A DNA stretch of 64,000 nucleotides from assembly GCA_020852865.1 (NCBI GenBank), contig JADYZZ010000027.1, forward strand, positions 28,264 to 92,263, given 5' to 3'. The position numbers and the translations under genes were made by a program. This document shows, piece by piece, positions 27,326-36,271 of the stretch; position 1 is the first letter of the stretch; every line of letters starts with the position of its first letter. The notes under the pieces were generated by a model. That model saw only the letters and a list, made by a program, of their open reading frames with translations. It searched no databases and was not told the DNA's origin. This stretch comes from Rubrivivax sp. (GTDB taxonomy: Bacteria; Pseudomonadota; Gammaproteobacteria; Burkholderiales; Burkholderiaceae_C).

Positions 27326-28675
27326 ATGGTTGCCGCGCGCCGCCTGATCCGCCCTGTGTTGCGCCGCTTGCGGCGTGCGCTGGGGCCTTTGTCGGGGCCC
27401 TGGCTCGGCCTGGTGCTGGCCGCCGCCGTCGGCGTGCTGGGTGCGCTGGCGGTCGCCGGCTTTCGCGCCTTGCTGTTCGGCACCGAGTCGCTGCTGGTGC
27501 AGGCCAGCGGCGGGCATCTGGTGGCGGCGGCCGACCGCCTGCCGCCGGTGCACCGCCTGCTGGCGCCGGCCTTCGGCGCGCTCGCCGCCGGCCTGCTGCT
27601 GTGGCTGGCGCGGCGCGCGCCGGTCGTGCCGGGCGGCCCGCCGGTGCGGCATCAGGGCGATTACATCGAGGCCGTCGCGATCGGCGACGGGCGCCTCGAT
27701 GCCCGTGCCGGCCCGCTCAAGGCGGGCGCTTCGCTGCTGGTCGTGAGCACCGGCGGCGCCGTGGGCCGCGAAGGCGCGATGGTGCTCCTGGCCGCGCTGC
27801 TGGCCTCGGGCATCGGGCGCCTGCTGGGGCCGGTGACGGATCTTCGTCTCCTGGTGAGCAGCGGTGCCGCGGCCGGGCTGGCGGCGGCCTACCACGCGCC
27901 GCTGGCCGGTGCGATGTTCGTCGCCGAGATCCTGCTCGGCTCGCTCGCGCTGGCGCGGCTCGGGCCGGTCGTCGTGGCCGCGGTCATGGCGCACGCGACG
28001 ACGATCGCCCTGGGCGGCAGCGCCACGCTCTACACGGTGCCGCCGCTCGCGCTGCCGGGCGCGGCGCAGGCCGCGCCGCTGGTCGTGCTCGGGCTCGCCG
28101 GCGGACTGCTCGGCGCCGGATTGCTGCGCTGGCTCGAAGCGGCGCGCGGCCTGTTCATCGCTTCGCGCCTGCCCTTGCCGCTGGCCTTCCTGCTCGGTGG
28201 CCTGGTGGTCGGCGCGTTGTCGCTGGCCCGGCCCGAAGTCTGGGGCAACGGCTACAGCAGCATCCAGCAGCAGCTCGAGACGACCCCGGCCTGGCAGTGG
28301 CTGGCCGCCGTGCTGGCATTCAAGCTCGTCGCCGTCGCGGCCACCACCGGATCGGGCGCGCCGGGCGGCGTGTTTACGCCCACGCTGTTCGTCGGCGCCG
28401 CGGTGGGTGGGTTGGCCGCGGCGGCCGCGGCGGGGATCGGGCTGCCAGCGGCTGCCGCGCCCGTGTACACGCTGGTCGGAATGGCCGTGCTGCTGGCCGG
28501 AACGACCCACGCACCGGTGATGGCGGCGCTGATGGTGTTCGAGATCAGCGGCCAGTACGCGCTGCTTCCCGTGCTGCTCGCGGCCTGCGTGCTCGCGACG
28601 CTGGTGTCGCGCCGGCTGCATCCGCGCTCGGTGTACGGGGTCGAGGCCGCCGAAGCTCCGGATCCGCGGCCCTGA
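27326..28675 (+). CDS. ClC family chloride channel/antiporter
   Basis: Polytopic membrane protein of 449 residues with the ClC selectivity-filter motifs GREGAMV (the Glu matches gating Glu148 of E. coli ClcA) and GSGAPGGVFTPTLFVGA. The GSGIP motif is not obvious, replaced by AGPLKAGASLLVVSTGG, so filter I is divergent. Whether it is a channel or a Cl-/H+ exchanger cannot be settled. The ATG is 55 bases after the preceding exported protein. There is no CBS domain. Confidence 0.9.
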   Translation: MVAARRLIRPVLRRLRRALGPLSGPWLGLVLAAAVGVLGALAVAGFRALLFGTESLLVQASGGHLVAAADRLPPVHRLLAPAFGALAAGLLLWLARRAPVVPGGPPVRHQGDYIEAVAIGDGRLDARAGPLKAGASLLVVSTGGAVGREGAMVLLAALLASGIGRLLGPVTDLRLLVSSGAAAGLAAAYHAPLAGAMFVAEILLGSLALARLGPVVVAAVMAHATTIALGGSATLYTVPPLALPGAAQAAPLVVLGLAGGLLGAGLLRWLEAARGLFIASRLPLPLAFLLGGLVVGALSLARPEVWGNGYSSIQQQLETTPAWQWLAAVLAFKLVAVAATTGSGAPGGVFTPTLFVGAAVGGLAAAAAAGIGLPAAAAPVYTLVGMAVLLAGTTHAPVMAALMVFEISGQYALLPVLLAACVLATLVSRRLHPRSVYGVEAAEAPDPRP

Positions 28676-28743
28676 ACACGCCGTGCGCGTGCCCGACCGC
28701 CGGGCCGATGACCAAGCGCACGGCGCGTCGCCGCCGGAGATGA

Positions 28744-28793
28744 CCCGGCGGTGACGCGCAGCACTGGGCACGGGTGCGCGCGCCCCCTAGATT
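28744..28793 (+). promoter_or_regulatory. putative promoter block shared with 26661-26710
   Basis: Same 14-base CCCGGCGGTGACGC, and the same 22-base spacing from GCAC to the -10-like CTAGATT (28787-28793). The leader to the lipoprotein ATG would be about 170 bases. Confidence 0.45.
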
Positions 28794-28969
28794 GTTGCAA
28801 CCGACGACTCGCTCGTTCGGCCGGGCGCAGGTCGGCGCCGCGTGGCAGGCGATGCTGCCTGAGCCTTCGGCGCACTCGGCAACGGAGCGGGCCGGGCTGG
28901 CCGATCGATCGGTGCAAGGAGCCAGGCGTCGCCGGCGGAAATGGGGCATGGAGCCCCGAGGAGCCCGAA

Positions 28970-29467
28970 ATGAAAGCGATTCACCCGATCCGCACCGGCC
29001 TCGCGCTGGCGACTTTGCTGACGCTGGCGGCCTGCGCCAGCAGCGGCATGGGCGGCGGCGAGTTATCGCGCCGGGGCAAGGCCGAGGAGCCGGTGCTGTT
29101 CTCGTGGCAGAGCACCGACGGCGGCATCACCGGCACGATGGCCGCGACGCTCCCTGGCGCCACCTATCAAGGCCGGTTCTTCCAGATCACCGAGCAGACC
29201 CAGAAGCTGACGATCGCCCCGCTATGGGACGGCTGGGAGCCGGGCTGGCGCGACTGGCCCTACTGGGGCTATGGCGCGCTCGGCCCCTACGACGTGACGC
29301 AGTTCGTCACTCGCTATACGGGCAAGGTGGTGGCCAATCTGCGCAGCGACGCGGGCAAGCGCATGCGCTGCCGGCTGCACCTGGCGGCACCTGCGCGCGG
29401 CATGGCCGGCGGCGGCGAGGGCGAGTGCCAGATCCAGGGCGGCGGCGTAGTACACGCCAGATTCTGA
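28970..29467 (+). CDS. hypothetical lipoprotein
   Basis: Protein of 165 residues with a lipoprotein signal (LALATLLTLAAC, Cys about residue 20) followed by SSGMGGG. The mature domain is beta-rich and aromatic-rich (WDGWEPGWRDWPYWGYGALGPYDVTQFVTRY), with two Cys late in the sequence. The family is not recognised. GAGGAGCCCGAA precedes the ATG. It is likely an outer-membrane or periplasmic lipoprotein, with no function inferred. Confidence 0.72.
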   Translation: MKAIHPIRTGLALATLLTLAACASSGMGGGELSRRGKAEEPVLFSWQSTDGGITGTMAATLPGATYQGRFFQITEQTQKLTIAPLWDGWEPGWRDWPYWGYGALGPYDVTQFVTRYTGKVVANLRSDAGKRMRCRLHLAAPARGMAGGGEGECQIQGGGVVHARF

Positions 29468-29675
29468 CGCCGCCCATGGGCCGGGGTGGCGTATGAACCG
29501 CAGGCGACCGCATCGGGCAACGGGGCCGGCCCGCACTGGCTCGTGCGTGCCGGAGCACCGGGTCGCGGCGGGGGGTTGCTTGCGGCGCTGGGGCTGGCGG
29601 CGCGGCAGGCGCACTCGCCTGCGCGCGCGTGGCCGGCCGCGTGCGTGCGGCTTGGCAGCGGCTGCGCGCCGGCGG

Positions 29676-29692
29676 CGCAGGCTATGCCTGCG
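29676..29692. terminator. hairpin between convergent lipoprotein and pirin genes
   Basis: CGCAGGC, TAT, GCCTGCG: a 7-bp perfect stem with a 3-base loop, 40 bases beyond the pirin stop. It may terminate either gene. The remaining 29468-29732 region shows no gene. Confidence 0.4.
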
Positions 29693-29732
29693 AAGGCGTG
29701 GGCGCAGCCCCGATCCGGATCTTCACAGGCGC

Positions 29733-30671
29733 TCAGGCCAGGCGTCCGGCGTTGTAGTCCTGCACGGCCTGGTGGATCTGCTCGCGCGTGTTCATCACGA
29801 AAGGTCCGTACTGCGCGATCGGCTCGCCGAGCGGCCGGCCGGCGACGAGCAGCGCGCGCGCGCCTTGCGCGCCGGCCGTGAGGCGCACGCCGTCGCTGCC
29901 CGCGTCGTTGGCGAGGATCGCCATGTGGCGTAGCGCGACGCTCGCGTCACCGACGGCGAGCGTGCCGCGGTAGACGTAGACGAAGGCGTTGTGCGTTGCC
30001 GGCAGCGGTTGCTCGAACGCGGCTGCCGGGTCGAGGTGGAGGTCGAGGTACAGCGGCTCGGTATCGGCGCGCTGCACGGCGCCGGCGACGCCTTGCGCGG
30101 CGCCGGCAATCACGCGTGCGACGACACCGGGACCGCGCCACTCGGGGATCTGCTCTGGCGGGATGTCGCGATACCAGGGCGCGATCATCTTGCGCGCCGC
30201 CGGCAGGTTGAGCCAGAGCTGGAAGCCCTCGAGCAGACCGTCTTGCTGCTCGGGCATCTCGCTGTGGATGACGCCGCGCCCGGCGGTCATCCACTGAACC
30301 GCGGCCGGCGTGAGCATGCCCTCGTGGCCGGCGCTGTCGCGGTGGCGCATCCGGCCGGCGAGCATGTAGGTCACGGTCTCGAAGCCGCGGTGCGGATGAT
30401 CGGGAAAGCCGCCGACGTAGTCGCCCGGGCGGTCGGTGGCGAAGACGTCGAGCAGCAAGAACGGGTCGAGCCGGCGCTGCAGCTCGTGCGTGAGCACGCG
30501 CGTGAGCTTGACGCCGGCGCCGTCGCTCGTCGCCTGGCCCTGGATGAGCCGCTCGATGCGGCGCGCGTTTTGCACCGCGGTCGACGCGCCGGACGCAGCG
30601 GACGTGGTCGGCCCGTTGGCGCTGGTGGTGGCGACGATGCTGCTGGTGGTGGGGGCGGGGATCGCGTTCAT
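29733..30671 (-). CDS. pirin family protein
   Basis: Cupin protein of 312 residues with the pirin metal site HPHRGFETVTYML and a later His/Glu set (GRGVIHSEMP). Bacterial pirins include quercetin 2,3-dioxygenases and redox regulators. The N-terminal 35 residues are a Ser/Ala/Thr-rich extension absent from most family members, so a later start is possible, but no good site is seen. The rest matches the family's usual length of ~280. Confidence 0.9.
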   Translation of the reverse strand: MNAIPAPTTSSIVATTSANGPTTSAASGASTAVQNARRIERLIQGQATSDGAGVKLTRVLTHELQRRLDPFLLLDVFATDRPGDYVGGFPDHPHRGFETVTYMLAGRMRHRDSAGHEGMLTPAAVQWMTAGRGVIHSEMPEQQDGLLEGFQLWLNLPAARKMIAPWYRDIPPEQIPEWRGPGVVARVIAGAAQGVAGAVQRADTEPLYLDLHLDPAAAFEQPLPATHNAFVYVYRGTLAVGDASVALRHMAILANDAGSDGVRLTAGAQGARALLVAGRPLGEPIAQYGPFVMNTREQIHQAVQDYNAGRLA

Positions 30672-30995
30672 GCGGCACTGTAGGCCCTGGCGCGCCGCAC
30701 GGCGTTGCGGCGTCTTGCACGGAGCGTTCGTCTGTCGTCCGGCTGCAGATCCGCGTTGTTGCGGCTCGTCGCCGGCGGCGGTTGGCGCTAAGCTGCGGAC
30801 GCGGCGGGCCCGTCGCGGCGTGCGACGCGCCGGCGGGCAGCAGCGCAGAACCCGGCCCGACCGTGACCCTTCCGCCGATCCAACGCCGCCAGCACGAAAT
30901 CCGTGGCCGTGCCGGCCGTCCCCGCGGCGGCGCCGGCGACTCCACACGACGGGCGCGGCCGGCTGCACACGGGCGGCCGGCGTAGGCGCGGCATC
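30672..30995. other. 324-base divergent region between pirin and EAL-like/HDOD genes
   Basis: No gene is firmly supported. The reading frame of the downstream HDOD gene remains open back to GTG 30903, so part of this stretch may be coding. No strong promoter elements are seen. Confidence 0.4.
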
Positions 30996-32339
30996 GTGGC
31001 GGACGGCCTCGTGCGCTGGCTGCTCGGGCTCTTCGCCCGCGGCCGCCCTCGTTCACCCGCCGCGTCGGCCGGTACCCGCGCGGCCGCGCCTGCGCGCCCG
31101 CCAGCCGCTGCCGCGGCGGGCAGACCGCCGGCAACGGCCTTCGGCCAGCGCGTGCCGCTCGTCGACCGCAAGGGGCGTGTGGCCGGGTTCGAGCTGCGCG
31201 CGCCGACAGCCTGGCGCGGGAGGGGCGGCAGCGCGCCGGAGTCCGGCGTCGCGCAGGCCGCGGCGATCGTGGCCGCTGCGCGGCTGGCGGCCGGCGAAGG
31301 CAGGAAGATCCTCGTCGAGCTGGCCGCTGTGCTGCTCGAGCATGCGGCCGTGCAGGCGCAGGCCGGTGCCGGCGTGATGCTGTGCTGGTCGGGTGCGCCG
31401 GTCGCCGCAGCGGCCGCGCAGGCATTGCGCGCGCGTGGCGCGCTCGTCGGCGCGCCCGACGGGCCGCCCGAGCGGCTGGCCGGTGCCGGTGCAGAGGTGG
31501 CGCGGCCCGACTTCGTCGTGCTGCGCGCAGCCGCCGGCGGCGTGGAGACGCTGCTGCTTTCGGCCCAGCGCTGGCGCGAGGCGCTGCCGCAGGTGCCGCT
31601 GGTGGCCTGCGGACTGGCGGGTGTCGGCGAGGTCGAGCGGCTGCTGCAGGCGGGCTTCACGCTTGCCGGCGGGCAGCTCGACCGGCGCGGCGAAGCGCAT
31701 GCGGCGCGTCCGCTCGGCGCTGCCGCGCACCGCATCTGCGAGCTGATGAACCACCTGGCGCTGGACCGCGACACCGCCGTGATTGCCCAAGCCGTGCGCG
31801 CCGACGTGGCGCTGAGCTATCGCTTGCTGCGCTACGCCAACAGCCCGGCGATCGGCCTGGCGCGCGGCGTCGATTCGGTCGAAGCCGCCGTGGCGCTGCT
31901 CGGGCGCAACGAGCTGCAGCGCTGGCTCGCCGTGCTGCTGCTCGGCGCTGCGCAGGCGCGTCCCGCCGCTGCAGCCCTGCAGGAGCATGCGCTGGCGCGC
32001 GGCCGCCTGTTCGAGGCGCTGGCGCGGCGGCGCGGCGAGTCGCGGCCGCAGGCCCTGTTCACGTTGGGCGTGATGTCCCGGCTCGATCTGCTGCTGCGCG
32101 TGCCGCTGGCCGCGGCGCTGGAGCCGCTGCGCCTGCCCGAGGTCGCGCGCGCGGCGCTGCTGCAGCGGCGCGGCGACTGGGCGGCCTACCTGGAACTGGC
32201 TGATGCGCTGGAAGGTGAAGATCAGGTCGCGCTGGAGGCCGCGGCAACGCCCTACGGCGACCTCGCCGCCGTGTGGGCCGAGGCCGAAGGGGCATGGGCC
32301 TGGGCGGCGCAGGTGATGCACACCGATGCACGCCGATGA
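30996..32339 (+). CDS. degenerate EAL-like plus HDOD domain protein (YuxH type)
   Basis: Signalling protein of 447 residues. After an Ala/Pro/Arg-rich N-terminus, a weak EAL-like half (RVPLVDRKGRVAGFELRA, LVELAAVLLEHAAV) lacks the catalytic EAL Glu signature. An HDOD domain follows (HRICELMNHLALDRDTAVIAQAVRADVALSYRLLRYANSPAIG, VALLGRNELQRWLAVLLL). This is the YuxH/CdgJ layout of c-di-GMP-related motility regulators. The start is uncertain: GTG 30996 was chosen, with GTG 30903 possible. Confidence 0.82.
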   Translation: MADGLVRWLLGLFARGRPRSPAASAGTRAAAPARPPAAAAAGRPPATAFGQRVPLVDRKGRVAGFELRAPTAWRGRGGSAPESGVAQAAAIVAAARLAAGEGRKILVELAAVLLEHAAVQAQAGAGVMLCWSGAPVAAAAAQALRARGALVGAPDGPPERLAGAGAEVARPDFVVLRAAAGGVETLLLSAQRWREALPQVPLVACGLAGVGEVERLLQAGFTLAGGQLDRRGEAHAARPLGAAAHRICELMNHLALDRDTAVIAQAVRADVALSYRLLRYANSPAIGLARGVDSVEAAVALLGRNELQRWLAVLLLGAAQARPAAAALQEHALARGRLFEALARRRGESRPQALFTLGVMSRLDLLLRVPLAAALEPLRLPEVARAALLQRRGDWAAYLELADALEGEDQVALEAAATPYGDLAAVWAEAEGAWAWAAQVMHTDARR

Positions 32340-32437
32340 TCGCGCCGGGCACTTGCGCCGCCTGCAGGAGCGCGAACGCCCGACGGTGGCGGGCGTTCAT
32401 CGGCCGGCCCGCCTGTGGGCGGGCGGGGCGGCGCAGC

Positions 32438-33289
32438 CTAACCGCCGCGGCGTGCGCGGCGCACGCCGAAGAGGCCGGCGAGGGCCAGGCCGGCCAGCGC
32501 CAGCGAGCCCGGCTCGGGCGCCGGATTGCCCTGAGGGACGTACTTGCTGCCCGCCACGGCGTAGACCTTGAAGTAGTCGTTGCCCTGGTTCACGCTGCCT
32601 GTGGTTGCCGCGCCATACGAGTTGTTGTAGGCGCTGATGAGCCACCAGCTCGAAGCCTGGTTGCCGGCGTTGACGGGGTTGTACGGCTGGACCGTGTCGA
32701 TCGCCAGATCGCCGTAGTTGCCCACGAGCGCCCAGCCTGCGCTGGTCATGTCCGCGAGCGTCGCCCCGGCGCCGGCCAGGGTCGGCGCGCTGGAGCCCGT
32801 GTAGCGGAACAAGGAGATGTCGGCGTCGTTTTCCTTCCAGCCGATGCCGATGCTCGACAGCACGACGCTGCTGTCGAAGCTCAGCAGCAGGCTCTCGGTG
32901 TTGCCGACCCCGGTGACGTAGCCGGAGGAGTTTGTCTTGGGGCCGTTGTCGAAGGCGTGGTTCGGCGAGTTGCTGCCGTCGGAGCCAGAGCCGAGGCCGC
33001 CGCTGTAGGACGAGAGCGTGGCGCTGGCCCATTTAGCGCCGGACGCGAAGCCGGTGCCGCCGCAGGCGGAATATCCCGTGCCGCTGATCGTCTTGGTTCC
33101 GTTCCCGCAAGCACCGCTGGTGTACGTGCCACCGTTGCCAGCACTGAATGCGGAAGTCGTGGCTTTGATCCCGGTGACGGGGTCGGTGATCTGGCCGGTG
33201 CTCGAGAACGTCCAGCCGGCCTGGGCGCCGGTGAGCACTCCCAGGCCGAGGAGCAAGCCGCCCAACCATTTGCCTGTACGGACCTTCAT
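32438..33289 (-). CDS. PEP-CTERM sorting domain-containing exported protein
   Basis: Protein of 283 residues. The signal peptide ends near AQAGW. A Gly/Ser/Thr-rich beta domain follows, with four Cys early on and phrases such as SLLLSFDSSVVLSSIGIGWKENDADISLFRY typical of PEP-CTERM surface proteins. The C-terminal sorting signal is PEPG (residues 258-261), then a hydrophobic helix LALAGLALAGLFG and RRARRGG. It should be processed by exosortase and exported with exopolysaccharide. A sigma-54-type promoter lies upstream, and prsT is the next gene upstream on the same strand. Confidence 0.93.
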   Translation of the reverse strand: MKVRTGKWLGGLLLGLGVLTGAQAGWTFSSTGQITDPVTGIKATTSAFSAGNGGTYTSGACGNGTKTISGTGYSACGGTGFASGAKWASATLSSYSGGLGSGSDGSNSPNHAFDNGPKTNSSGYVTGVGNTESLLLSFDSSVVLSSIGIGWKENDADISLFRYTGSSAPTLAGAGATLADMTSAGWALVGNYGDLAIDTVQPYNPVNAGNQASSWWLISAYNNSYGAATTGSVNQGNDYFKVYAVAGSKYVPQGNPAPEPGSLALAGLALAGLFGVRRARRGG

Positions 33290-33345
33290 GACGACCCTTC
33301 ACTCCCGAGAGGCTGTTGCGCCAATGGCGCGTCGCGTGAGTTGAC

Positions 33346-33360
33346 GCAAGTACCGCGCCA
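33346..33360 (-). promoter_or_regulatory. sigma-54 (-24/-12) promoter for the PEP-CTERM gene
   Basis: On the minus strand TGGCGCGGTACTTGC matches the sigma-54 consensus TGGCACG-N4-TTGC with one difference, and GG and GC are exactly 10 bases apart. The predicted start of transcription is about 45 bases before the ATG, with AAGGG as ribosome site. PEP-CTERM genes in other Betaproteobacteria are known to be under RpoN with the PrsK/PrsR two-component system. Confidence 0.7.
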
Positions 33361-33370
33361 AAGAGGGAAC

Positions 33371-33425
33371 TCCGATCGGAATCAGGCACTTGACAGGGGA
33401 CGCGGAGCCCGGACGTGACCAAGTG
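33371..33425 (-). promoter_or_regulatory. possible enhancer site for the sigma-54 promoter
   Basis: Upstream of the -24 element lie a perfect palindrome TCCGATCGGA (33371-33380) and an inverted pair CACTTG (33387-33392) / CAAGTG (33420-33425). Activator binding, for example by a PrsR-like protein, is a guess from position. Confidence 0.3.
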
Positions 33426-33463
33426 TAAGGTTGCCCGACGCTGCCAACGGTTCTCGCACCCGC

Positions 33464-36271
33464 CTACCTCAGGGTTGCCATCAGCGCTTCGGCGCCGGGA
33501 CGGTCGTCGAAAGCGAGTCTGGAGTCCAGCACATAGGCCAGCTCTTCGCGTGCTTCGGTCCGGCGCCCCGCCTTGGCCAGTGCCGAGGCGAGGTGGTAGC
33601 GGACGACCAGATTCCCGGGTTCACGCAGGCGCGCGTCGCGCAGCAACTGCAACGCGCGCTCGGTCTTGCCGCTCTGCAGCGCGATCCAGCCGGCGGTGTC
33701 GATCACGTTCACGTTGGTCGGAGCCAAAGTGAGGGCTTGCTCGGCAACGGGACCTGCCTGCGCGTCGCCGACACGCAACAGTACGTTGGCCAGGTCGTTC
33801 AGCACGCCGACGTCGCCGGGCGTCTGCCGGCGCAGCAGCTCGTACTCGACGCGCGCAGCCGCCATGTCGCCGCGCCTCACGAGCAGCTCGGCGAGCTGGC
33901 GCCGCGACGCCGGATCGTCCGGATGCCCGGCGAGCCATTTCCTGGCCAGCGCCTCGGCGCCCGCTGCATCGTGCGGCGCCAGGCTGCGCAACAGGCGCCC
34001 CAGGGTGTCGGCAGAAGGCTCGATCTGGTGCGCGTGCCGGTACATCTCGAGCGCGCGCTGCGGGTCGCCGCGTGCCAGAGCGATGTCGCCGAGCAGGCTG
34101 GAGCCGATCGCGCGCCGGGGCTCGCGCCGCAGGATCTGCTGTGCGCGGGCCTGCGCCTTGTCGAGCTCGCCGCGGCGCATCTCGACCTCGGTCAACAGGG
34201 CCTGAGCCCGCAGATCGTCGGGCCGGGCCGCCAGCGCCTTGTCGAGGCTGTAGGCCGCGCCGCTCAGGTCGGCGGCGGCGAGCTGCAGCAGCGCGATCTC
34301 CACATGCACGCCGGCATCGTACGGCGCCGCTCGCCCTGCCGCCGTGAGCGAAGCGCGCGCGCCGGCTGCATCGGCGCCGCGAAGCTGCACGCGCGCCAGC
34401 GCCAGCAGCACCGGCAGGCTGTCGGGCGCCGCGGCGGCGAGCGATTTCGCGGCCGCAAGGGCGTCGGGCAGCCTGTCGTGCCGCAACTCGTAGTCGACGA
34501 GCGCAAGGCTGGCGCGCAGGTCCTTGACGCCGGCGACGTCATGGGCCTTTTGCAGCCAGCGCAAGGTCTCCTCGGGCCTGCCGCGGCGCTCGGCGAGCGC
34601 TGCCTGCTCGAGCATGGCGTCGGTGTTGTCGGGCTGCGCCTTCAGCACCTCGTCGAACAGCGCGGCCGCGCGCTCCGGCGCGCCGCCGGCCAGCTCGGTG
34701 CGCGCGAGATGGATGCGGGCCTGCTGCAGGCCCGCGTCGAGCTTGATCGCCTGCGCGAACGCGGCGCGTGCGCCGGCGAGATCGCGTGCCTGCGCCTTGG
34801 CCATCCCGAGCAGGTTCTGGAAGCCGGCGTTCTTCGGCTGCTGCCGACACAGCGTTTCGGCGAGCGCAAGCGCCTTGGCAGTCCGGCCGGAACGCAGATA
34901 CAGCGGCACCAGGGCTGCGGCGGCCTGGGTCTGCTTCGGGTTCTTGCGGTAGGCCGTCTCGAGCTGCGCGAGTGCATCGCTCGCCTGTCCGCTGCCCAGA
35001 AGGGCGAGGCCGTAGGCGGTGCGCGCGTCGGCGTCGTCACGCGAGCGCAACACCCGCTCCATCAGCTCGGCGGCGCGCCCGCTGTGCCCCTTGCTCATGT
35101 AGGCCGATGCCAGCAACGCGATCGCCTGGGCGTCGTTCGGTGCCGCGCGCAAGTACTGCTCGAGGGTCTCGATCGCGCGCTCGGCGTTGCCCTGGCCGGT
35201 GTAGATCGTGGCCAGGATCTTGGCCACCGGCGTGCCGCCCTGCGCGTTCTGGAAGGCCTCGAAGTACGGCAGCGCCTTCTCGGGCTCGCCGAGCCCGAAA
35301 TGCGCCTGCCCGTTGACCATGAGCAGCTGCGGCCGGTAGCGGATCACGCCGATCGGCACCGGATCGATCAGTGCCGTGATCCGGCTGTACGCCGCGCGCA
35401 CCGCCTGTGCATTGCCCGTGCGCTGCGCGAGCAGCGCCGACAGGTACCAGCCGCGCGGCTCGACGGCCTCGTCGCGCGTGAGCGCCGCCACCGCCTTGGC
35501 CGCTTCGTCCTGGCGCCCGAGATCGATCAGCAGGCCGGCGCGCGCGACCTGCGCGTCGACCGCGCGCGGGTCGGCGCGCACCACGCTCTCGTAAGCCTGC
35601 AATGCGGCCGGCAGATTGCCCTGGGCATGCAGCAGTGAGGCGCTCTGGAGCTGGACGCCGGCCGCCTCCGGGTCGAGCCGGCGCGCCTGCTCGAGCGCCG
35701 CGTTCGCTTCTTTGAACTGGCGCAGGCGGATGCGCAGCGGCACTTCCGCGATCCAGCTCTCGGCCGAAGACGGTGCCAGCGTGCGCGCCCGGCCGACAGC
35801 CTCGAGTGCCGCGCGGATGTCGCCGACATCGCCGAGCGCGGCCGCCTGCACCAGCAGCAGCTCGACCTGCACCGGGCCCGGCAGACCCTCGCGCCCGAAG
35901 CGCTGCGGATCGGTCACCTCGGGCTGGCGCCCCTGTGCCACCAGTGCGCGCGCCAGCAGCACCACCACTTCCGAGCGGCTCACCCCCAGCGACAGGGCCT
36001 GATTGAACGACACTTCGGCCGCTGCAGCCTCGCCCTGCAGCAGCAGCGCACGCCCCATCAGCACGTGCAGCGGCAGGAACTTCGGATTCGATCGCAGCCC
36101 GTTCTTCAGCTCGATGACGGCGCCGGCCAGATCCTTCTTCTCGAAGCGCGCGAGCGCCGATTCATAGTACTTCGTCGCGCGCGGCGAGGCGCTTTGCGCC
36201 TGCGCGCCGACGGCCAGCATCGCCGCCAGGAGGGCCGGGGCAATGCGGCGCAGCGAGTGACGAAGGTCCAC
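33464..36271 (-). CDS. prsT: PEP-CTERM system TPR-repeat protein PrsT
   Basis: Exported TPR protein of 935 residues with the length and repeat layout of PrsT, which accompanies exosortase/PEP-CTERM and exopolysaccharide loci. After the signal (LLAAMLAVGAQAQ) it is made of about 20 TPR-like helical pairs, for example TKYYESALARFEKKDLAGAVIELKNGL at the start and DTAGWIALQSGKTERALQLLRDA near the end. Most family members are called lipoproteins, but no lipobox Cys is visible here. GTG 36271, with AGGAAG upstream, gives the best signal. It is the next gene upstream of the PEP-CTERM gene. Confidence 0.9.
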   Translation of the reverse strand: MDLRHSLRRIAPALLAAMLAVGAQAQSASPRATKYYESALARFEKKDLAGAVIELKNGLRSNPKFLPLHVLMGRALLLQGEAAAAEVSFNQALSLGVSRSEVVVLLARALVAQGRQPEVTDPQRFGREGLPGPVQVELLLVQAAALGDVGDIRAALEAVGRARTLAPSSAESWIAEVPLRIRLRQFKEANAALEQARRLDPEAAGVQLQSASLLHAQGNLPAALQAYESVVRADPRAVDAQVARAGLLIDLGRQDEAAKAVAALTRDEAVEPRGWYLSALLAQRTGNAQAVRAAYSRITALIDPVPIGVIRYRPQLLMVNGQAHFGLGEPEKALPYFEAFQNAQGGTPVAKILATIYTGQGNAERAIETLEQYLRAAPNDAQAIALLASAYMSKGHSGRAAELMERVLRSRDDADARTAYGLALLGSGQASDALAQLETAYRKNPKQTQAAAALVPLYLRSGRTAKALALAETLCRQQPKNAGFQNLLGMAKAQARDLAGARAAFAQAIKLDAGLQQARIHLARTELAGGAPERAAALFDEVLKAQPDNTDAMLEQAALAERRGRPEETLRWLQKAHDVAGVKDLRASLALVDYELRHDRLPDALAAAKSLAAAAPDSLPVLLALARVQLRGADAAGARASLTAAGRAAPYDAGVHVEIALLQLAAADLSGAAYSLDKALAARPDDLRAQALLTEVEMRRGELDKAQARAQQILRREPRRAIGSSLLGDIALARGDPQRALEMYRHAHQIEPSADTLGRLLRSLAPHDAAGAEALARKWLAGHPDDPASRRQLAELLVRRGDMAAARVEYELLRRQTPGDVGVLNDLANVLLRVGDAQAGPVAEQALTLAPTNVNVIDTAGWIALQSGKTERALQLLRDARLREPGNLVVRYHLASALAKAGRRTEAREELAYVLDSRLAFDDRPGAEALMATLR

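Noticed and set aside
33431..35638. Long open frame (735 codons) on the plus strand antisense to prsT
   Set aside because: His/Arg/Gln-rich composition, no domain, and it mirrors the codon bias of prsT. A shadow of a GC-rich gene.
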